Shown one piece after another: positions 8,060-16,973 of a stretch of 64,000 nt of DNA. Source of the stretch: SIG440 sp045120135 (GTDB taxonomy: Bacteria; Bacillota; Clostridia; Monoglobales; Monoglobaceae); assembly GCA_045120135.1 (NCBI GenBank), contig JBGVEN010000012.1, positions 6,068 through 70,067 of the forward strand, given 5' to 3'. The notes below the pieces were generated by a model. The model did not search any database. It was not told where the DNA came from and saw only the letters and a list, made by a program, of their open reading frames with translations. Made by a program: the position numbers and the translations under genes. Within the stretch, counting starts at the first letter, position 1. Each line of letters opens with the position of its first letter.

Positions 8060-8803
8060 ATGTTCTTTTTCAAAAAACATAAAGTATCGGAAGGTCTTGA
8101 TATGTCCAATATTCCGCAACATATAGGGATAATTATGGACGGCAATGGCAGATGGGCAAAAAAGCGTGGTTTGCCAAGAAGTGCGGGACATCGTGCCGGA
8201 GCGGAAACCCTTAAAAAGATTGTTGTATACTGCAACAAAATCGGGGTGAAGAGTGTTACGGCTTATGCATTTTCCACCGAGAACTGGAACAGGCCAAAGG
8301 CTGAGGTAGATGCTCTTATGGAGCTTCTTTATATGTATCTTCAGCAGGTGGAGGAGCAGTTCGCCGGAACGAATGTAATTCTCCGTGTAATTGGCGACCG
8401 CAGTGCACTTTCCGAGAAAATAAACAAGGCAATTGACTATGCCGAAAGTTATACATCAACCAATACGGGACTTGTGCTGAATGTTGCGCTTAACTATGGC
8501 GGCAGAGACGAAATCTGCCGTGCAACCCGTCTTGCGGCAAAGGCTGTTGAAAGCGGCGAGATAAAGCCGGAGGATATTGACGAAGAGTATATGTCAAACC
8601 TGATGTATACCAAGGATGTGCCCGAGCTTGATTTGATTATCCGCCCCAGCGGCGAGGTGCGGCTCTCCAACTTCCTTTTGTGGCAGGCGGCATATGCAGA
8701 GTTCTGGTTCGACAGCATAAATTGGCCGGACTTTTCCGAAAAGGATATGGAGCGTGCGGTGCTTGACTATCAGAAACGCAATAGGCGTTTTGGCAAGGTG
8801 TAG
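8060..8803 (+). CDS. uppS: Undecaprenyl diphosphate synthase (cis-prenyltransferase)
   Basis: A 247-residue enzyme that elongates farnesyl diphosphate with IPP to the C55 lipid carrier used in peptidoglycan and wall-polymer synthesis. The signature HIGIIMDGNGRWAKKRG includes the catalytic Asp (residue 27), with AFSTENW, LNYGGRDEI and the C-terminal DLIIRPSGEVRLSNFLLW motif. AGAGG lies 8 bases before ATG 8060; a second in-frame ATG at 8102 also has a GGAAGG in front, so a 233-residue form is possible. Confidence 0.97.
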   Translation: MFFFKKHKVSEGLDMSNIPQHIGIIMDGNGRWAKKRGLPRSAGHRAGAETLKKIVVYCNKIGVKSVTAYAFSTENWNRPKAEVDALMELLYMYLQQVEEQFAGTNVILRVIGDRSALSEKINKAIDYAESYTSTNTGLVLNVALNYGGRDEICRATRLAAKAVESGEIKPEDIDEEYMSNLMYTKDVPELDLIIRPSGEVRLSNFLLWQAAYAEFWFDSINWPDFSEKDMERAVLDYQKRNRRFGKV

Positions 8804-8872
8804 ATAAATGGCAATATGAAAACATAGGGCGGATTTTTTAATCCGCCTATTTTGCAAATTGGAGGAATACAA

Positions 8873-9670
8873 ATGAAAACGAGGATAATAACAGCACTTG
8901 TGCTGATTCCGCTTTTGGTCTTGGTTCTGCTTTCAAATATTTATATTGTTTCGGCGGCGGTAACGGTTATTGCGGTTATGGGTCTTTACGAATTTTTTAA
9001 GGCTACCGGATTAAAAGAGCATCGAGGTCTTTGTACGGTTGGTTTTGTGGCGGCAATTGCGATTTGTCTCAGAACCTATATTCCGCTGTATCTTTACATG
9101 CCGCTTTTCTGCATCGGTCTGATTGCGGTTTTTTGTATAATGCTCAAATGCCACAAAACGGTCAGTGTCAGCGAGGCAGGACTTTTGATTTTTAGCCTTG
9201 TGTATATCCCGTTTCTGCTCTCAACTCTGATTGACATAAAGGGTCTCTCAAACGGAACTCTTCTTTTGTGGATTGTGTTTATTGGTGCATTTGCAACCGA
9301 TACTTTTGCATATTTCAGCGGTGTTTTCCTCGGCAAGCACAAGCTTTGCCCCGAAATCAGCCCCAAAAAGACAATTGAAGGCTCAATCGGCGGAACAATT
9401 GGCTGCATAGTATTTATGCTTCTTTACGGATTGATGCTTGGCAAGGTGTATAATATGGATATAAGCTTTGTAAAGCTTGCGGTTTTGGGAGTTATTATTT
9501 CGCCCGTTTCCCAGATTGGCGACCTTACTGCGTCAATTATCAAGCGTAAGTATGGTGTCAAGGATTACGGAAGCCTGTTTCCCGGCCACGGCGGAATTTT
9601 AGACAGACTCGACAGCGTAATCGCAGTTGCTCCGCTGGTTTACATTTATATTAATACGGTGGGTATATAA
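8873..9670 (+). CDS. cdsA: Phosphatidate cytidylyltransferase (CDP-diglyceride synthase)
   Basis: A 265-residue multi-span membrane enzyme making CDP-diacylglycerol from phosphatidic acid and CTP, the branch point of phospholipid synthesis. The C-terminal signature (IIKRKYGVKDYGSLFPGHGG followed by ILDRLDS) is complete. ATG 8873 follows GGAGG by 7 bases; the upstream TTG at 8852 precedes the ribosome-binding site and is discarded. dxr starts 13 bases after its stop. Confidence 0.96.
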   Translation: MKTRIITALVLIPLLVLVLLSNIYIVSAAVTVIAVMGLYEFFKATGLKEHRGLCTVGFVAAIAICLRTYIPLYLYMPLFCIGLIAVFCIMLKCHKTVSVSEAGLLIFSLVYIPFLLSTLIDIKGLSNGTLLLWIVFIGAFATDTFAYFSGVFLGKHKLCPEISPKKTIEGSIGGTIGCIVFMLLYGLMLGKVYNMDISFVKLAVLGVIISPVSQIGDLTASIIKRKYGVKDYGSLFPGHGGILDRLDSVIAVAPLVYIYINTVGI

Positions 9671-9682
9671 GAGGAAAAACTT

Positions 9683-10825
9683 ATGAATATTTCAATTTTA
9701 GGCTCAACAGGCTCTATCGGAACACAAGCACTGGAGGTTGTTGACGATTTAAAGGGAACAAAGGATATTTCTGTTCTTTCAATTACCGGGAACTCCAATG
9801 TGGAGCTTTTAGAGGCTCAGGCACGGCGGTATAAGCCACAGCTCGCGGTGGTTGCAGACGAGACAAAATATAACGATTTAAAGTGCCGACTTGCAGATAC
9901 GGATATTAAGGTCAGCACGGGCGAGGAGGGTCTTTGCGAGGCGGCGACTCTTGACGCGTGTGATATGGTGCTTTCGTCAATTGTTGGTTTTGCGGGACTT
10001 GTCCCAACAATGAAGGCAATCGAGGCAGGCAAGGATATTGCCCTTGCCAATAAGGAAACCCTTGTTACGACAGGCGGTCTTTTTACCGATGCGGTAAAGA
10101 GGAACAATGTAAGACTCCTGCCGGTCGACAGCGAACATTCAGCAATCTTCCAGTCGCTCCACGTCGGAAACCGTGGCGAACTTAAAAAAATTCTGCTTAC
10201 AGCATCTGGCGGTCCGTTTTTTGGCAAAACAAAGAATGAACTTAAAGATATAAAAAAAGAACAGGCGCTCAAACACCCCAACTGGTCAATGGGTGCAAAA
10301 ATCACAATTGATAGTGCGACACTTATGAATAAGGGTCTTGAAATAATCGAGGCAAAATGGCTCTTTGATGTGGAACTTGAGGATATTGAGGTGGTTGTTC
10401 ACCGTGAAAGTATTATTCACTCAATGGTGGAATTCTGCGACAGAAGCGTTATTGCACAGCTCAGTCTGCCGTCAATGAAGCATCCAATCCAGTATGCGTT
10501 CACTTATCCCCAAAGACTTCCGTCACCCGATAAGTCGGTCAGCTTTGCAGAGCTTGCGACGCTTACATTTGCAAAGCCCGACGAGGAGACATTCCGCTGC
10601 CTTGCTCTTGCGAAAAGAGCCGGAAAGATGGGTGGTATTATGCCTACTGTTTTAAATGCTGCCAACGAGGTTGCGGTTGCGGCGTTTCTTCGTGATAAAA
10701 TTGGATTTTTGGAAATTGGTGAATATGTTGAGTCTATTTTGAGTAAATATGAAAACAAATTAAATTTCACAATTGAGGATATAATAGAGATTGACAGGTC
10801 GGTAAGATTGGAGCATAAAATATGA
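9683..10825 (+). CDS. dxr: 1-deoxy-D-xylulose 5-phosphate reductoisomerase
   Basis: A 380-residue NADPH-dependent enzyme that converts DXP to MEP in the non-mevalonate isoprenoid pathway, which supplies the IPP used by UppS next door. N-terminal NADPH loop GSTGSIGTQ, then LANKETLV, PVDSEHSAIFQ, ASGGPFF and the metal/substrate segment MGAKITIDSATLMNKGLEIIEA. Its stop overlaps the rseP start in an ATGA, indicating translational coupling. Confidence 0.97.
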   Translation: MNISILGSTGSIGTQALEVVDDLKGTKDISVLSITGNSNVELLEAQARRYKPQLAVVADETKYNDLKCRLADTDIKVSTGEEGLCEAATLDACDMVLSSIVGFAGLVPTMKAIEAGKDIALANKETLVTTGGLFTDAVKRNNVRLLPVDSEHSAIFQSLHVGNRGELKKILLTASGGPFFGKTKNELKDIKKEQALKHPNWSMGAKITIDSATLMNKGLEIIEAKWLFDVELEDIEVVVHRESIIHSMVEFCDRSVIAQLSLPSMKHPIQYAFTYPQRLPSPDKSVSFAELATLTFAKPDEETFRCLALAKRAGKMGGIMPTVLNAANEVAVAAFLRDKIGFLEIGEYVESILSKYENKLNFTIEDIIEIDRSVRLEHKI

Positions 10826-11895
10826 TTTGGACAATAGTCTTTGCAATTCTTTTATTCTCGCTTATAATATTTGTTCACGAGCTGGGTCACTTTCTTACAG
10901 CCCGGTTGTTTCAGGTTAAGGTTCACGAGTTTGCTATCGGTATGGGACCTCAGATTTTCTCACGGCAGGGCAAAGGTGACACCAAGTACTCCATAAGGGC
11001 AATCCCCGTAGGCGGTTTTTGCAGTATGGAGGGCGAGGACGAAACCTCCGACGATGCCGGCTCGTTCTCGGCAAAGCCGTGGTGGCAGAAGCTGATAGTT
11101 CTTGCTGCCGGTTCGGCAATGAATATTATTCTGGGATTTTTGATTTTTACAATTTTTGTTTCGGTGTTCTATCAGGGCAGCGGAATTCCTACAACTACCG
11201 TGGATACCGTTATTGAGCAATCGGCGCTTTACGGCGAGCTTCAACCCGGTGACAGAATTATTGCTATAAACGAAAGCCGCATTAATATTAAACGTGACAT
11301 TGACTTTGCAATGCAAAGATGTGGCGGCGGCGAGTGTACGGTTACGGTTAAACGTGGTGGCGAAAAGCTGAGCTTCCCCTTTAAGCCGATTGAAGCAAAG
11401 TACACTGACGGCAGCCCGGCGTATTTGATAGGAATTACCTCGGCTATGCAAAAGCCTAGTATAGTGAGTGTTATAAGGGAGTCCTTTTACCAGACGATAT
11501 GGATGGGAAAGGTTGTGTTTGTGTCGCTTGGAATGCTAATAAGCGGCGAGGTAGGTGTTGGCGAGATGTCAGGACCTGTCGGCGTGGTTGATGCAATGAA
11601 TTCCGCGGTTAATGATGCGGCAAGCACTGCCCCTGAGGGTCAGGGACTGCTTGCGGGTCTTCTTGCCCTGCTTTCGCTTGCATCGTTTATATCTGTTAAT
11701 ATAGGAATTATGAATCTTTTGCCTATTCCGGCGCTTGACGGCGGCAGAATCTTCTTTGTAATTATTGAAGCAATTCGCAGAAAGTCCATTCCGCCCGAAA
11801 AAGAGGGTATCGTTCATTTTGTTGGACTTATTCTTTTATTGGGCGTGATGGTGTTTGCGACGTGGAACGACATTCTTAGGTTAATATCAAAATAA
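10822..11895 (+). CDS. rseP: RIP zinc metalloprotease RseP/SpoIVFB-type (site-2 protease)
   Basis: A 357-residue intramembrane protease. The zinc-binding HELGH motif lies in the first membrane segment (FVHELGHFLTAR), a PDZ domain occupies about residues 120-200 (GDRIIAINE region), and NLLPIPALDGGRIF in a later span supplies the third metal ligand. Family members cleave anti-sigma factors or remnant signal peptides. It is coupled to dxr by a 4-base overlap and followed by a hairpin. Confidence 0.95.
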   Translation: MIWTIVFAILLFSLIIFVHELGHFLTARLFQVKVHEFAIGMGPQIFSRQGKGDTKYSIRAIPVGGFCSMEGEDETSDDAGSFSAKPWWQKLIVLAAGSAMNIILGFLIFTIFVSVFYQGSGIPTTTVDTVIEQSALYGELQPGDRIIAINESRINIKRDIDFAMQRCGGGECTVTVKRGGEKLSFPFKPIEAKYTDGSPAYLIGITSAMQKPSIVSVIRESFYQTIWMGKVVFVSLGMLISGEVGVGEMSGPVGVVDAMNSAVNDAASTAPEGQGLLAGLLALLSLASFISVNIGIMNLLPIPALDGGRIFFVIIEAIRRKSIPPEKEGIVHFVGLILLLGVMVFATWNDILRLISK

Positions 11896-11901
11896 TAAAA
11901 A

Positions 11902-11942
11902 GAAAATCCGACTGCCAAAATGTCTTTAGCAGCCGGATTAAT
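11902..11942. terminator. Hairpin between convergent rseP and the DUF1540 gene
   Basis: AATCCGACTGC pairs with GCAGCCGGATT around a short loop. It lies between convergent genes and may serve both; T runs on either side are poor. Confidence 0.5.
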
Positions 11943-11955
11943 CTCTTAATGGAAG

Positions 11956-12111
11956 TTATTTCTTCTCGTAGCTCTTGCAGAAGTGGGGAATCGCAATTGA
12001 ATCAGCACTTGTTTTTTCGTGGCTTACTTCGATTGTGTCAAGAGAACACTTGTTTCCCTCTGCATGATACATACATTCGTTAACATTGCACTTAACGCCG
12101 CTGTTTTCCAT
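11956..12111 (-). CDS. DUF1540 domain small cysteine protein
   Basis: A 51-residue protein with the spaced cysteines of the DUF1540 family: VKCNVNECMYHAEGNKCSLD, then a distal Cys in HFCKSYEKK. The four-cysteine arrangement suggests a small metal-binding knuckle. These tiny proteins are common in Clostridia and Bacillus and have no established function. On the minus strand an excellent GGAGGTGA lies 7-8 bases before the ATG at 12111, supporting it as a real gene. Confidence 0.85.
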   Translation of the reverse strand: MENSGVKCNVNECMYHAEGNKCSLDTIEVSHEKTSADSIAIPHFCKSYEKK

Positions 12112-12207
12112 AAAAAATTCACCTCCAGAGAAAGTTTACATATTTAGTATTACCTTTTCGGCGGAGAGTATAACAAAAAATAAAATTAATAATTGGGAGA
12201 AAATATA

Positions 12208-14394
12208 ATGTCGATCACAGCACAAGAGAAAAATTTTTATTTAAAAACAAAAAATTCAATGTATCAGATTAAGGTTGACCAATACGGAATACTTCGCCAT
12301 GTATGGTACGGTGAGCGGACGGATTTTGATATGGAGTACCTCCACCAAAGCGGTGCACCGGCATTCTGCCCTAATCTTGGCGATGCGGGCGAGGATATTA
12401 ATTATTCGCTTGATATTTTGCCGCTTGAATATTCCTGTGACGGCATAGGCGACTTCCGCGCAGCTGCCGCAGCCGTGACATTTGCTGATGGTAGCCGTGC
12501 CCTTGATTTAAGATATGAGTCCTGCCGGATTTATGATGGCAAGTACGCAATTTCCGGACTCCCTGCGTCATACGCAAATAATAACGAGGCACAGACTCTT
12601 GAAATTGTGCTTAAGGACACAAGATGTGATTTAAGGGTTGTTCTTCGCTACGGCATATTTGAGGAACACGATATAATCACCCGTCAGACAACTTTCCAAA
12701 ACGGCAGTGATGAAAATATTATGCTTGAAAACGTGGCAAGCTTTTGTCTTGATTTGACGGAGGGTGACTGGGAATGGATTCACTTCCACGGCAGACACCT
12801 GAGCGAACGAAACAGCGAGCGTTCGGCGATTATTCACGGAGTTCAGGAGATTAGCAGTAAGCGTGGTACATCAAGCCATACACAGAACCCGTCCTTTGTA
12901 ATCTGTTCTGCGGATTGTACCGAGACGGCAGGCTCGTGCTACGGCGCGGCGCTTGTGTATAGCGGGAACTTTCGTGCAACAATTGAATGCAGCCAGATGC
13001 ACACGGTCAGGGCGGTTATGGGTATTCACCCCGACCTGTTCTCGTGGAAGCTTGCTCCAGGTGAAAAGTTCGACTCTCCTGAGGTTTTGCTTTCGTACAG
13101 CGGCAATGGTCTTGAAAAGCTGTCCCAAAATTTTCACAAAATTATCCGTGAGAATGTGTGTAGAGGCAGATATAAGCTTTGCGAAAGGCCGGTTCTTATT
13201 AATACGTGGGAGGCGGTTCACTTTGATTTCGACCGTGAAAGTGTGCTGGATATTGCGGAGGAAGCTGCAAGGCTGGGCGTTGATATGCTTGTTCTTGATG
13301 ATGGTTGGTTTGGCAACCGTAACAACGACAAAACCGGACTTGGCGACTGGTTTGTCAATGAGACCAAGCTTGAGGGCGGACTCAAATCTCTTACCGACGG
13401 CATTTCAAAGCTTGGTATGAGCTTTGGTATTTGGGTTGAGCCGGAAATGGTGTCTGAGTACAGCGAGCTTTATCGCAACCACCCCGAATGGGCAATAAAA
13501 GTTCCGGGCAGAAACCCCTCACGATGCCGCAATCAGCTTGTTCTTGATATGGCAAATCCCGATGTGGTTGAATATTTGTTCGAATCGCTTAGCACACTTT
13601 TGAGCGGTGCTGACATTTCGTATGTGAAGTGGGATATGAACCGAAGCATATGCGACTGGTACAGTCCGGTGTATCCGGCAGACCGTCAGGGTGAGGTTCC
13701 GCACAGGTATGTATTGGGCCTTTATTCGCTGCTTGAAAGGCTGACCGCAAAATTCCCCGATGTTTTGTTCGAGGGCTGCTGCAGCGGCGGCGGAAGATTT
13801 GACGCAGGTATGCTCTTCTACACGCCGCAAATCTGGACCAGTGATAACAGCGATGCATATGAGCGAACGCGGATTCAGTATGGAACATCGTTCTTTTATC
13901 CGACTTCAACAATGGGTGCGCATATTTCTGAAGTGCCCAATCACCAGACCGGCAGAGTTACACCCATTGAGGCTCGTGCGACTGTGGCAATGCACGGAAG
14001 CTTCGGTTATGAGCTGGATTTAAACAAGCTTTCGGTTGAGGAAAAAGCGCTTGTCCGTCAGCAGATAAAGAAATTCAAGGAATTCGGTCCGCTTATTCAC
14101 GGCGGCAGATACTTCCGCCTCAGCAATCCGTTTTGCGATAACTTTGCGGCGTGGGAGTTTGTATCAGAGGATATGCGTGAGGCACTTGTTCAGGCGGTAA
14201 AGTTCAACAATATCCGTAACGATGCGATGCTCGTAGTAAAGCCCAGAGGTCTTGACCCGGACCTGATGTATCGGATTGACAGTGATGAAAGGTTGTTTAG
14301 AGGAAAGGCGCTTATGCAGGGCGGATATCCTCTTGAGAAAAAGAATTTTGAATATGCGGCATATACATTACATATCATTGCAGCTGAATGCTAA
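12208..14394 (+). CDS. Alpha-galactosidase, glycoside hydrolase family 36
   Basis: A 728-residue retaining glycosidase that removes terminal alpha-1,6-galactose from raffinose-type sugars or galactomannan. It has an N-terminal beta-supersandwich (about 1-330), a catalytic barrel with DMLVLDDGWFG, YVKWDMNR (expected nucleophile Asp476) and WTSDNSDAYER (expected acid/base Asp546), and a C-terminal beta domain. The 70-residue spacing between the two Asp residues matches characterised GH36 enzymes as I recall them. No signal peptide, so it is cytoplasmic. No sugar transporter or regulator sits next to it. ATG 12208 follows GGGAGA. Confidence 0.95.
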   Translation: MSITAQEKNFYLKTKNSMYQIKVDQYGILRHVWYGERTDFDMEYLHQSGAPAFCPNLGDAGEDINYSLDILPLEYSCDGIGDFRAAAAAVTFADGSRALDLRYESCRIYDGKYAISGLPASYANNNEAQTLEIVLKDTRCDLRVVLRYGIFEEHDIITRQTTFQNGSDENIMLENVASFCLDLTEGDWEWIHFHGRHLSERNSERSAIIHGVQEISSKRGTSSHTQNPSFVICSADCTETAGSCYGAALVYSGNFRATIECSQMHTVRAVMGIHPDLFSWKLAPGEKFDSPEVLLSYSGNGLEKLSQNFHKIIRENVCRGRYKLCERPVLINTWEAVHFDFDRESVLDIAEEAARLGVDMLVLDDGWFGNRNNDKTGLGDWFVNETKLEGGLKSLTDGISKLGMSFGIWVEPEMVSEYSELYRNHPEWAIKVPGRNPSRCRNQLVLDMANPDVVEYLFESLSTLLSGADISYVKWDMNRSICDWYSPVYPADRQGEVPHRYVLGLYSLLERLTAKFPDVLFEGCCSGGGRFDAGMLFYTPQIWTSDNSDAYERTRIQYGTSFFYPTSTMGAHISEVPNHQTGRVTPIEARATVAMHGSFGYELDLNKLSVEEKALVRQQIKKFKEFGPLIHGGRYFRLSNPFCDNFAAWEFVSEDMREALVQAVKFNNIRNDAMLVVKPRGLDPDLMYRIDSDERLFRGKALMQGGYPLEKKNFEYAAYTLHIIAAEC

Positions 14395-14395
14395 A

Positions 14396-14432
14396 AAATG
14401 GATAGGTGGTCAATATGACTATCTATCCTTTT
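14396..14432 (+). terminator. Terminator-like hairpin after the alpha-galactosidase gene
   Basis: GGATAG and CTATCC arms plus inner pairing, followed by TTTTCTTTTTT. Confidence 0.6.
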
Positions 14433-14477
14433 CTTTTTTGTACAAATCTACAAATTTTATATTTTTCAAAAAGAGCA

Positions 14478-14506
14478 TTGAAAAACCTCGTAAAATGCAG
14501 TATAAT
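14478..14506 (+). promoter_or_regulatory. Promoter of the SLH/HprK-like/PqqD/S26 operon
   Basis: TTGAAA and a perfect TATAAT with a 17-base spacer, 54 bases before the SLH gene. This is a strong housekeeping-type promoter for the operon below. Confidence 0.75.
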
Positions 14507-14527
14507 CAATATATACTGGAGTTATCT

Positions 14528-14563
14528 ATGAATTCACATAAAGAAAGGAAGATTTTATTATGA
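14528..14563 (+). CDS. Possible 11-residue leader peptide overlapping the SLH start
   Basis: ATG preceded by GGAG encodes MNSHKERKILL; its TGA overlaps the ATG of the SLH gene (ATGA). The layout would allow translational coupling, but a peptide this short can arise by chance. The AAAGAAAGGAAG inside it is the ribosome-binding site of the SLH gene. Confidence 0.25.
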   Translation: MNSHKERKILL

Positions 14564-15489
14564 AAAAGATACTCGCATTGGTTTTAGTTTTTATGCTTTC
14601 ACTTGGAACAGTTGCGTTCGCAGCTGAGTTCAAGGATATGCCCGACGACTGGTCAACTGCGGCACTCACTGCAGCAGTTGAAAATGGTCTTTTAGGCGGT
14701 AGCGGCGGTTATATCAAGCCGTCTGACAATATGACCCGTGCCGAGATGGCAACAATTATGGCTCGTGCATGCGGTGCAACCAAGGAAGCGATAATTACCG
14801 GCTTTACAGATGTTAAGCCTGAAGACTGGTTCTATGCTTCAATGGCAAAGGCTGTTGCAATGGGTGCGTTTACCGGTTCTGACAACAAGCTTAATCCCAA
14901 CAACCCCATTACAAGACAGGAGGCATTTCTTGTTCTTTCAAGAGTTTTCGGTCTTGCAACATCTGATGTTGACACAACAATTCTTGACCAGTTTAAGGAT
15001 GGCGGCAAGGTTGACGATTGGGCAAGAAAAGGTGTTGCTTCAATTATCGCAAGCGGTTATGTTGCAGGTAATGACGGCTACCTCAATCCCCTCAACAACA
15101 TTTCCCGTGCAGAGTTTGCTGTTGTTATGGACAGACTTATCAAGCATTATATTGATGATGCACAGGAAGAAATTCCGACTGACGGCAATGTTATGATCAG
15201 AGTTTCCGGCGTTGATTTCACCGGCTTTGAAACAGAAAAGGATGTTATTCTGGGAGATGGTATCGGCGACGAGGGTGTTAAAATAAACAATGCAAAAATA
15301 ATGGGCAACCTTGTTATCCGAGGCGGTAAGAATATTAGTGTTAATGGTAAGTTTGGTAATGTAATAGTTGTGGTTCCGGGTATTACATTTGAGTGCAACA
15401 ATAAGGACTTTGAACACCTGTATGTATGTGGCGGAAGCTATTATTCAACACCCATTGTTGTTGGCGGCGGAGATACATCGGAAGAATAA
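14560..15489 (+). CDS. Secreted S-layer homology (SLH) domain protein with short unique C-terminus
   Basis: A 309-residue exported protein. Residues 1-22 are a signal peptide ending at AFA. Three SLH domains follow (starting near FKDMPDDWSTAAL, FTDVKPEDWFYASM and FKDGGKVDDWARKG), which normally bind pyruvylated wall polysaccharide. The remaining ~110 residues (after about 205) contain short Val/Ile-Asn-Gly repeats suggestive of a small beta-helix, ending in a Gly-rich acidic tail (VVGGGDTSEE). There is no recognisable enzyme domain. It is the first gene of an operon with three cytoplasmic proteins of a modification type, starting 12 bases after its stop. Confidence 0.88.
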   Translation: MKKILALVLVFMLSLGTVAFAAEFKDMPDDWSTAALTAAVENGLLGGSGGYIKPSDNMTRAEMATIMARACGATKEAIITGFTDVKPEDWFYASMAKAVAMGAFTGSDNKLNPNNPITRQEAFLVLSRVFGLATSDVDTTILDQFKDGGKVDDWARKGVASIIASGYVAGNDGYLNPLNNISRAEFAVVMDRLIKHYIDDAQEEIPTDGNVMIRVSGVDFTGFETEKDVILGDGIGDEGVKINNAKIMGNLVIRGGKNISVNGKFGNVIVVVPGITFECNNKDFEHLYVCGGSYYSTPIVVGGGDTSEE

Positions 15490-15501
15490 AGGAAGACCCC
15501 A

Positions 15502-16230
15502 ATGACAGCTACTCAAATAAGCAAGAATAAATATAAAATTGCCGATGTTAATGTTGGAATGATTCTTCGCTCAGGCGGAATAATCGAAAAGCAGGCAAAG
15601 GAATACCTTTGCGAGTTTGACGGGCTACCTGAAATTGTTGTGGGCCTTGATGACGGGTTTCTTTTGGCAAAGCAGCAGTTGGCTCCGCATCTTTCCACTC
15701 TGGAATGTGAGTATATGTGGACGGGCGAGCAGTTCTGCAGCAAGCTATTAGAGTTTGACGGGTTTATGCTTCACGCATCTGCGGTTGTGTATGAGAACAA
15801 GGCATACCTTTTTTCTGCTCCCAGCGGAACGGGAAAGTCAACACACACAACCCTTTGGCGCAAGGTTTTTGGCGAGGATAATACGTATATTCTGAACGAT
15901 GACAAGCCGGTTATCCGCATTAAGGACGGAAAGGTTACGGTTTACGGAACGCCCTGGAGCGGCAAGACCGACCAGAATAAAAATATTGGCGTACCCCTAC
16001 AAGGTATATGCTTCCTTGAGCGGTCGGCTGAAAACTGGATTGAGCCGATTTTGGCAAAAGATGCGGCGTTTGGGATACTGAATCAGACTATTCGTCCGGC
16101 AGATAACCCCAATATGTCAAAGCTCCTTGAATTGCTTGACCGGCTTTTGCAACAGACAACAGTGTACAGAATGGGCTGTAATATGGATGATGATGCGGCA
16201 CATACCGCATATAACGGAATGAATCGTTAG
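15502..16230 (+). CDS. HPr-kinase/PEPCK-like P-loop protein
   Basis: A 242-residue protein resembling HprK-related kinases found in RiPP and SynChlorMet-type cassettes (ScmC-like). It has a P-loop SAPSGTGKSTHTTLW at about residues 107-121 and an acidic LNDDKPVI motif near 130, matching the Walker-type loop and Asp cluster of HPr kinase. The N-terminal ~85 residues are not the DRTGG-type domain of true HprK. It is followed at 21 bases by a PqqD-like protein, then a protease-like protein. I infer it modifies (perhaps phosphorylates) a peptide or protein rather than HPr. Similar kinases act on lasso peptides. Confidence 0.8.
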   Translation: MTATQISKNKYKIADVNVGMILRSGGIIEKQAKEYLCEFDGLPEIVVGLDDGFLLAKQQLAPHLSTLECEYMWTGEQFCSKLLEFDGFMLHASAVVYENKAYLFSAPSGTGKSTHTTLWRKVFGEDNTYILNDDKPVIRIKDGKVTVYGTPWSGKTDQNKNIGVPLQGICFLERSAENWIEPILAKDAAFGILNQTIRPADNPNMSKLLELLDRLLQQTTVYRMGCNMDDDAAHTAYNGMNR

Positions 16231-16251
16231 CCCGGAGAGGATTTGGAGATT

Positions 16252-16518
16252 ATGAAAATTAAGACAGGATTTATGCTTCGCAGTGTAGCAGGTCAGAATG
16301 TTGTTGTGCCTGTGGGAACTGCTGCAATTGACTTCAACGGAATGATTAATCTTAACGAGAGCGGTGCGTTTTTGTGGAGGACACTGGAGGGTGGCGCAAC
16401 CGAGGCGGAGCTTGTTTCGGCACTGCTTGCGGAATATGATGCACCAGAAGACATTGCACATAGAGATGTTGAGGCGTTCATTAAAAAAATGAAAGAGGCT
16501 AATCTGATAGATGAGTAG
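16252..16518 (+). CDS. PqqD-family (RRE-like) peptide-binding protein
   Basis: An 88-residue protein of the PqqD/RRE fold: KIKTGFMLRSVAGQNVVVPVG, then IDFNGMINLNESGAFLWRTLEGG and a C-terminal helical part. The NESGAFLW segment is the family hallmark. PqqD-like proteins grip the leader of a precursor peptide and hand it to modifying enzymes. ATG 16252 is taken because GGAGAGG lies upstream; TTG at 16243 in frame is too close to that site. No radical SAM enzyme is in the neighbourhood. Confidence 0.85.
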   Translation: MKIKTGFMLRSVAGQNVVVPVGTAAIDFNGMINLNESGAFLWRTLEGGATEAELVSALLAEYDAPEDIAHRDVEAFIKKMKEANLIDE

Positions 16519-16547
16519 CCGATGGTTATCTGAAGGAGGAATACCTT

Positions 16548-16973
16548 TTGGATTACAGGATTGAAAAGGCTCTTGAAGAGAAAGGCATATATGCTGGCAA
16601 GACTGTCGGTGACAGTATGTATCCTATGTTGGTGCAGGGAAGGGATACGGTGATAATTAAGAAGCCGGACTTTCCGCTAAAAAAGTACGATGTGCCTGTT
16701 TATCATAATTATGACCATTATACAATGCACAGGATTATAAGGGTCAATAAAGATGGATATGTTATTCGGGGAGACAACAGGATTCACCTTGAGTTTAAAA
16801 CCGAAGATGAAATTGTAGGTGTTTTGGCAGCGTTTTACCATAATGGCAAATGTGTTGAACGCGGAGACAAGGAGTTTGTTCGTTATGCAAAACAGGCGCA
16901 GCTGACATTCCCAGTGAGGTTTATAAGGCGTGCTTTGCAAAAACTTAGACAAAAAATTAAAGGGAGAGCCTAA
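16548..16973 (+). CDS. Soluble S24/S26-type (signal peptidase-like) protease
   Basis: A 141-residue protein with the serine motif VGDSMYPML and a second conserved block YTMHRIIRV, then YVIRGDNRIH. The His in MHRI occupies the place where bacterial signal peptidases have Lys, making it look like the Ser/His (SipW/ER) type. There is no membrane anchor, unlike signal peptidases; the C-terminus is basic and amphipathic. TTG start has AAGGAGGA 8 bases upstream; nearby ATG codons are internal. Last gene of the operon; it could mature the cassette's product, but this is inference. Confidence 0.8.
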   Translation: MDYRIEKALEEKGIYAGKTVGDSMYPMLVQGRDTVIIKKPDFPLKKYDVPVYHNYDHYTMHRIIRVNKDGYVIRGDNRIHLEFKTEDEIVGVLAAFYHNGKCVERGDKEFVRYAKQAQLTFPVRFIRRALQKLRQKIKGRA

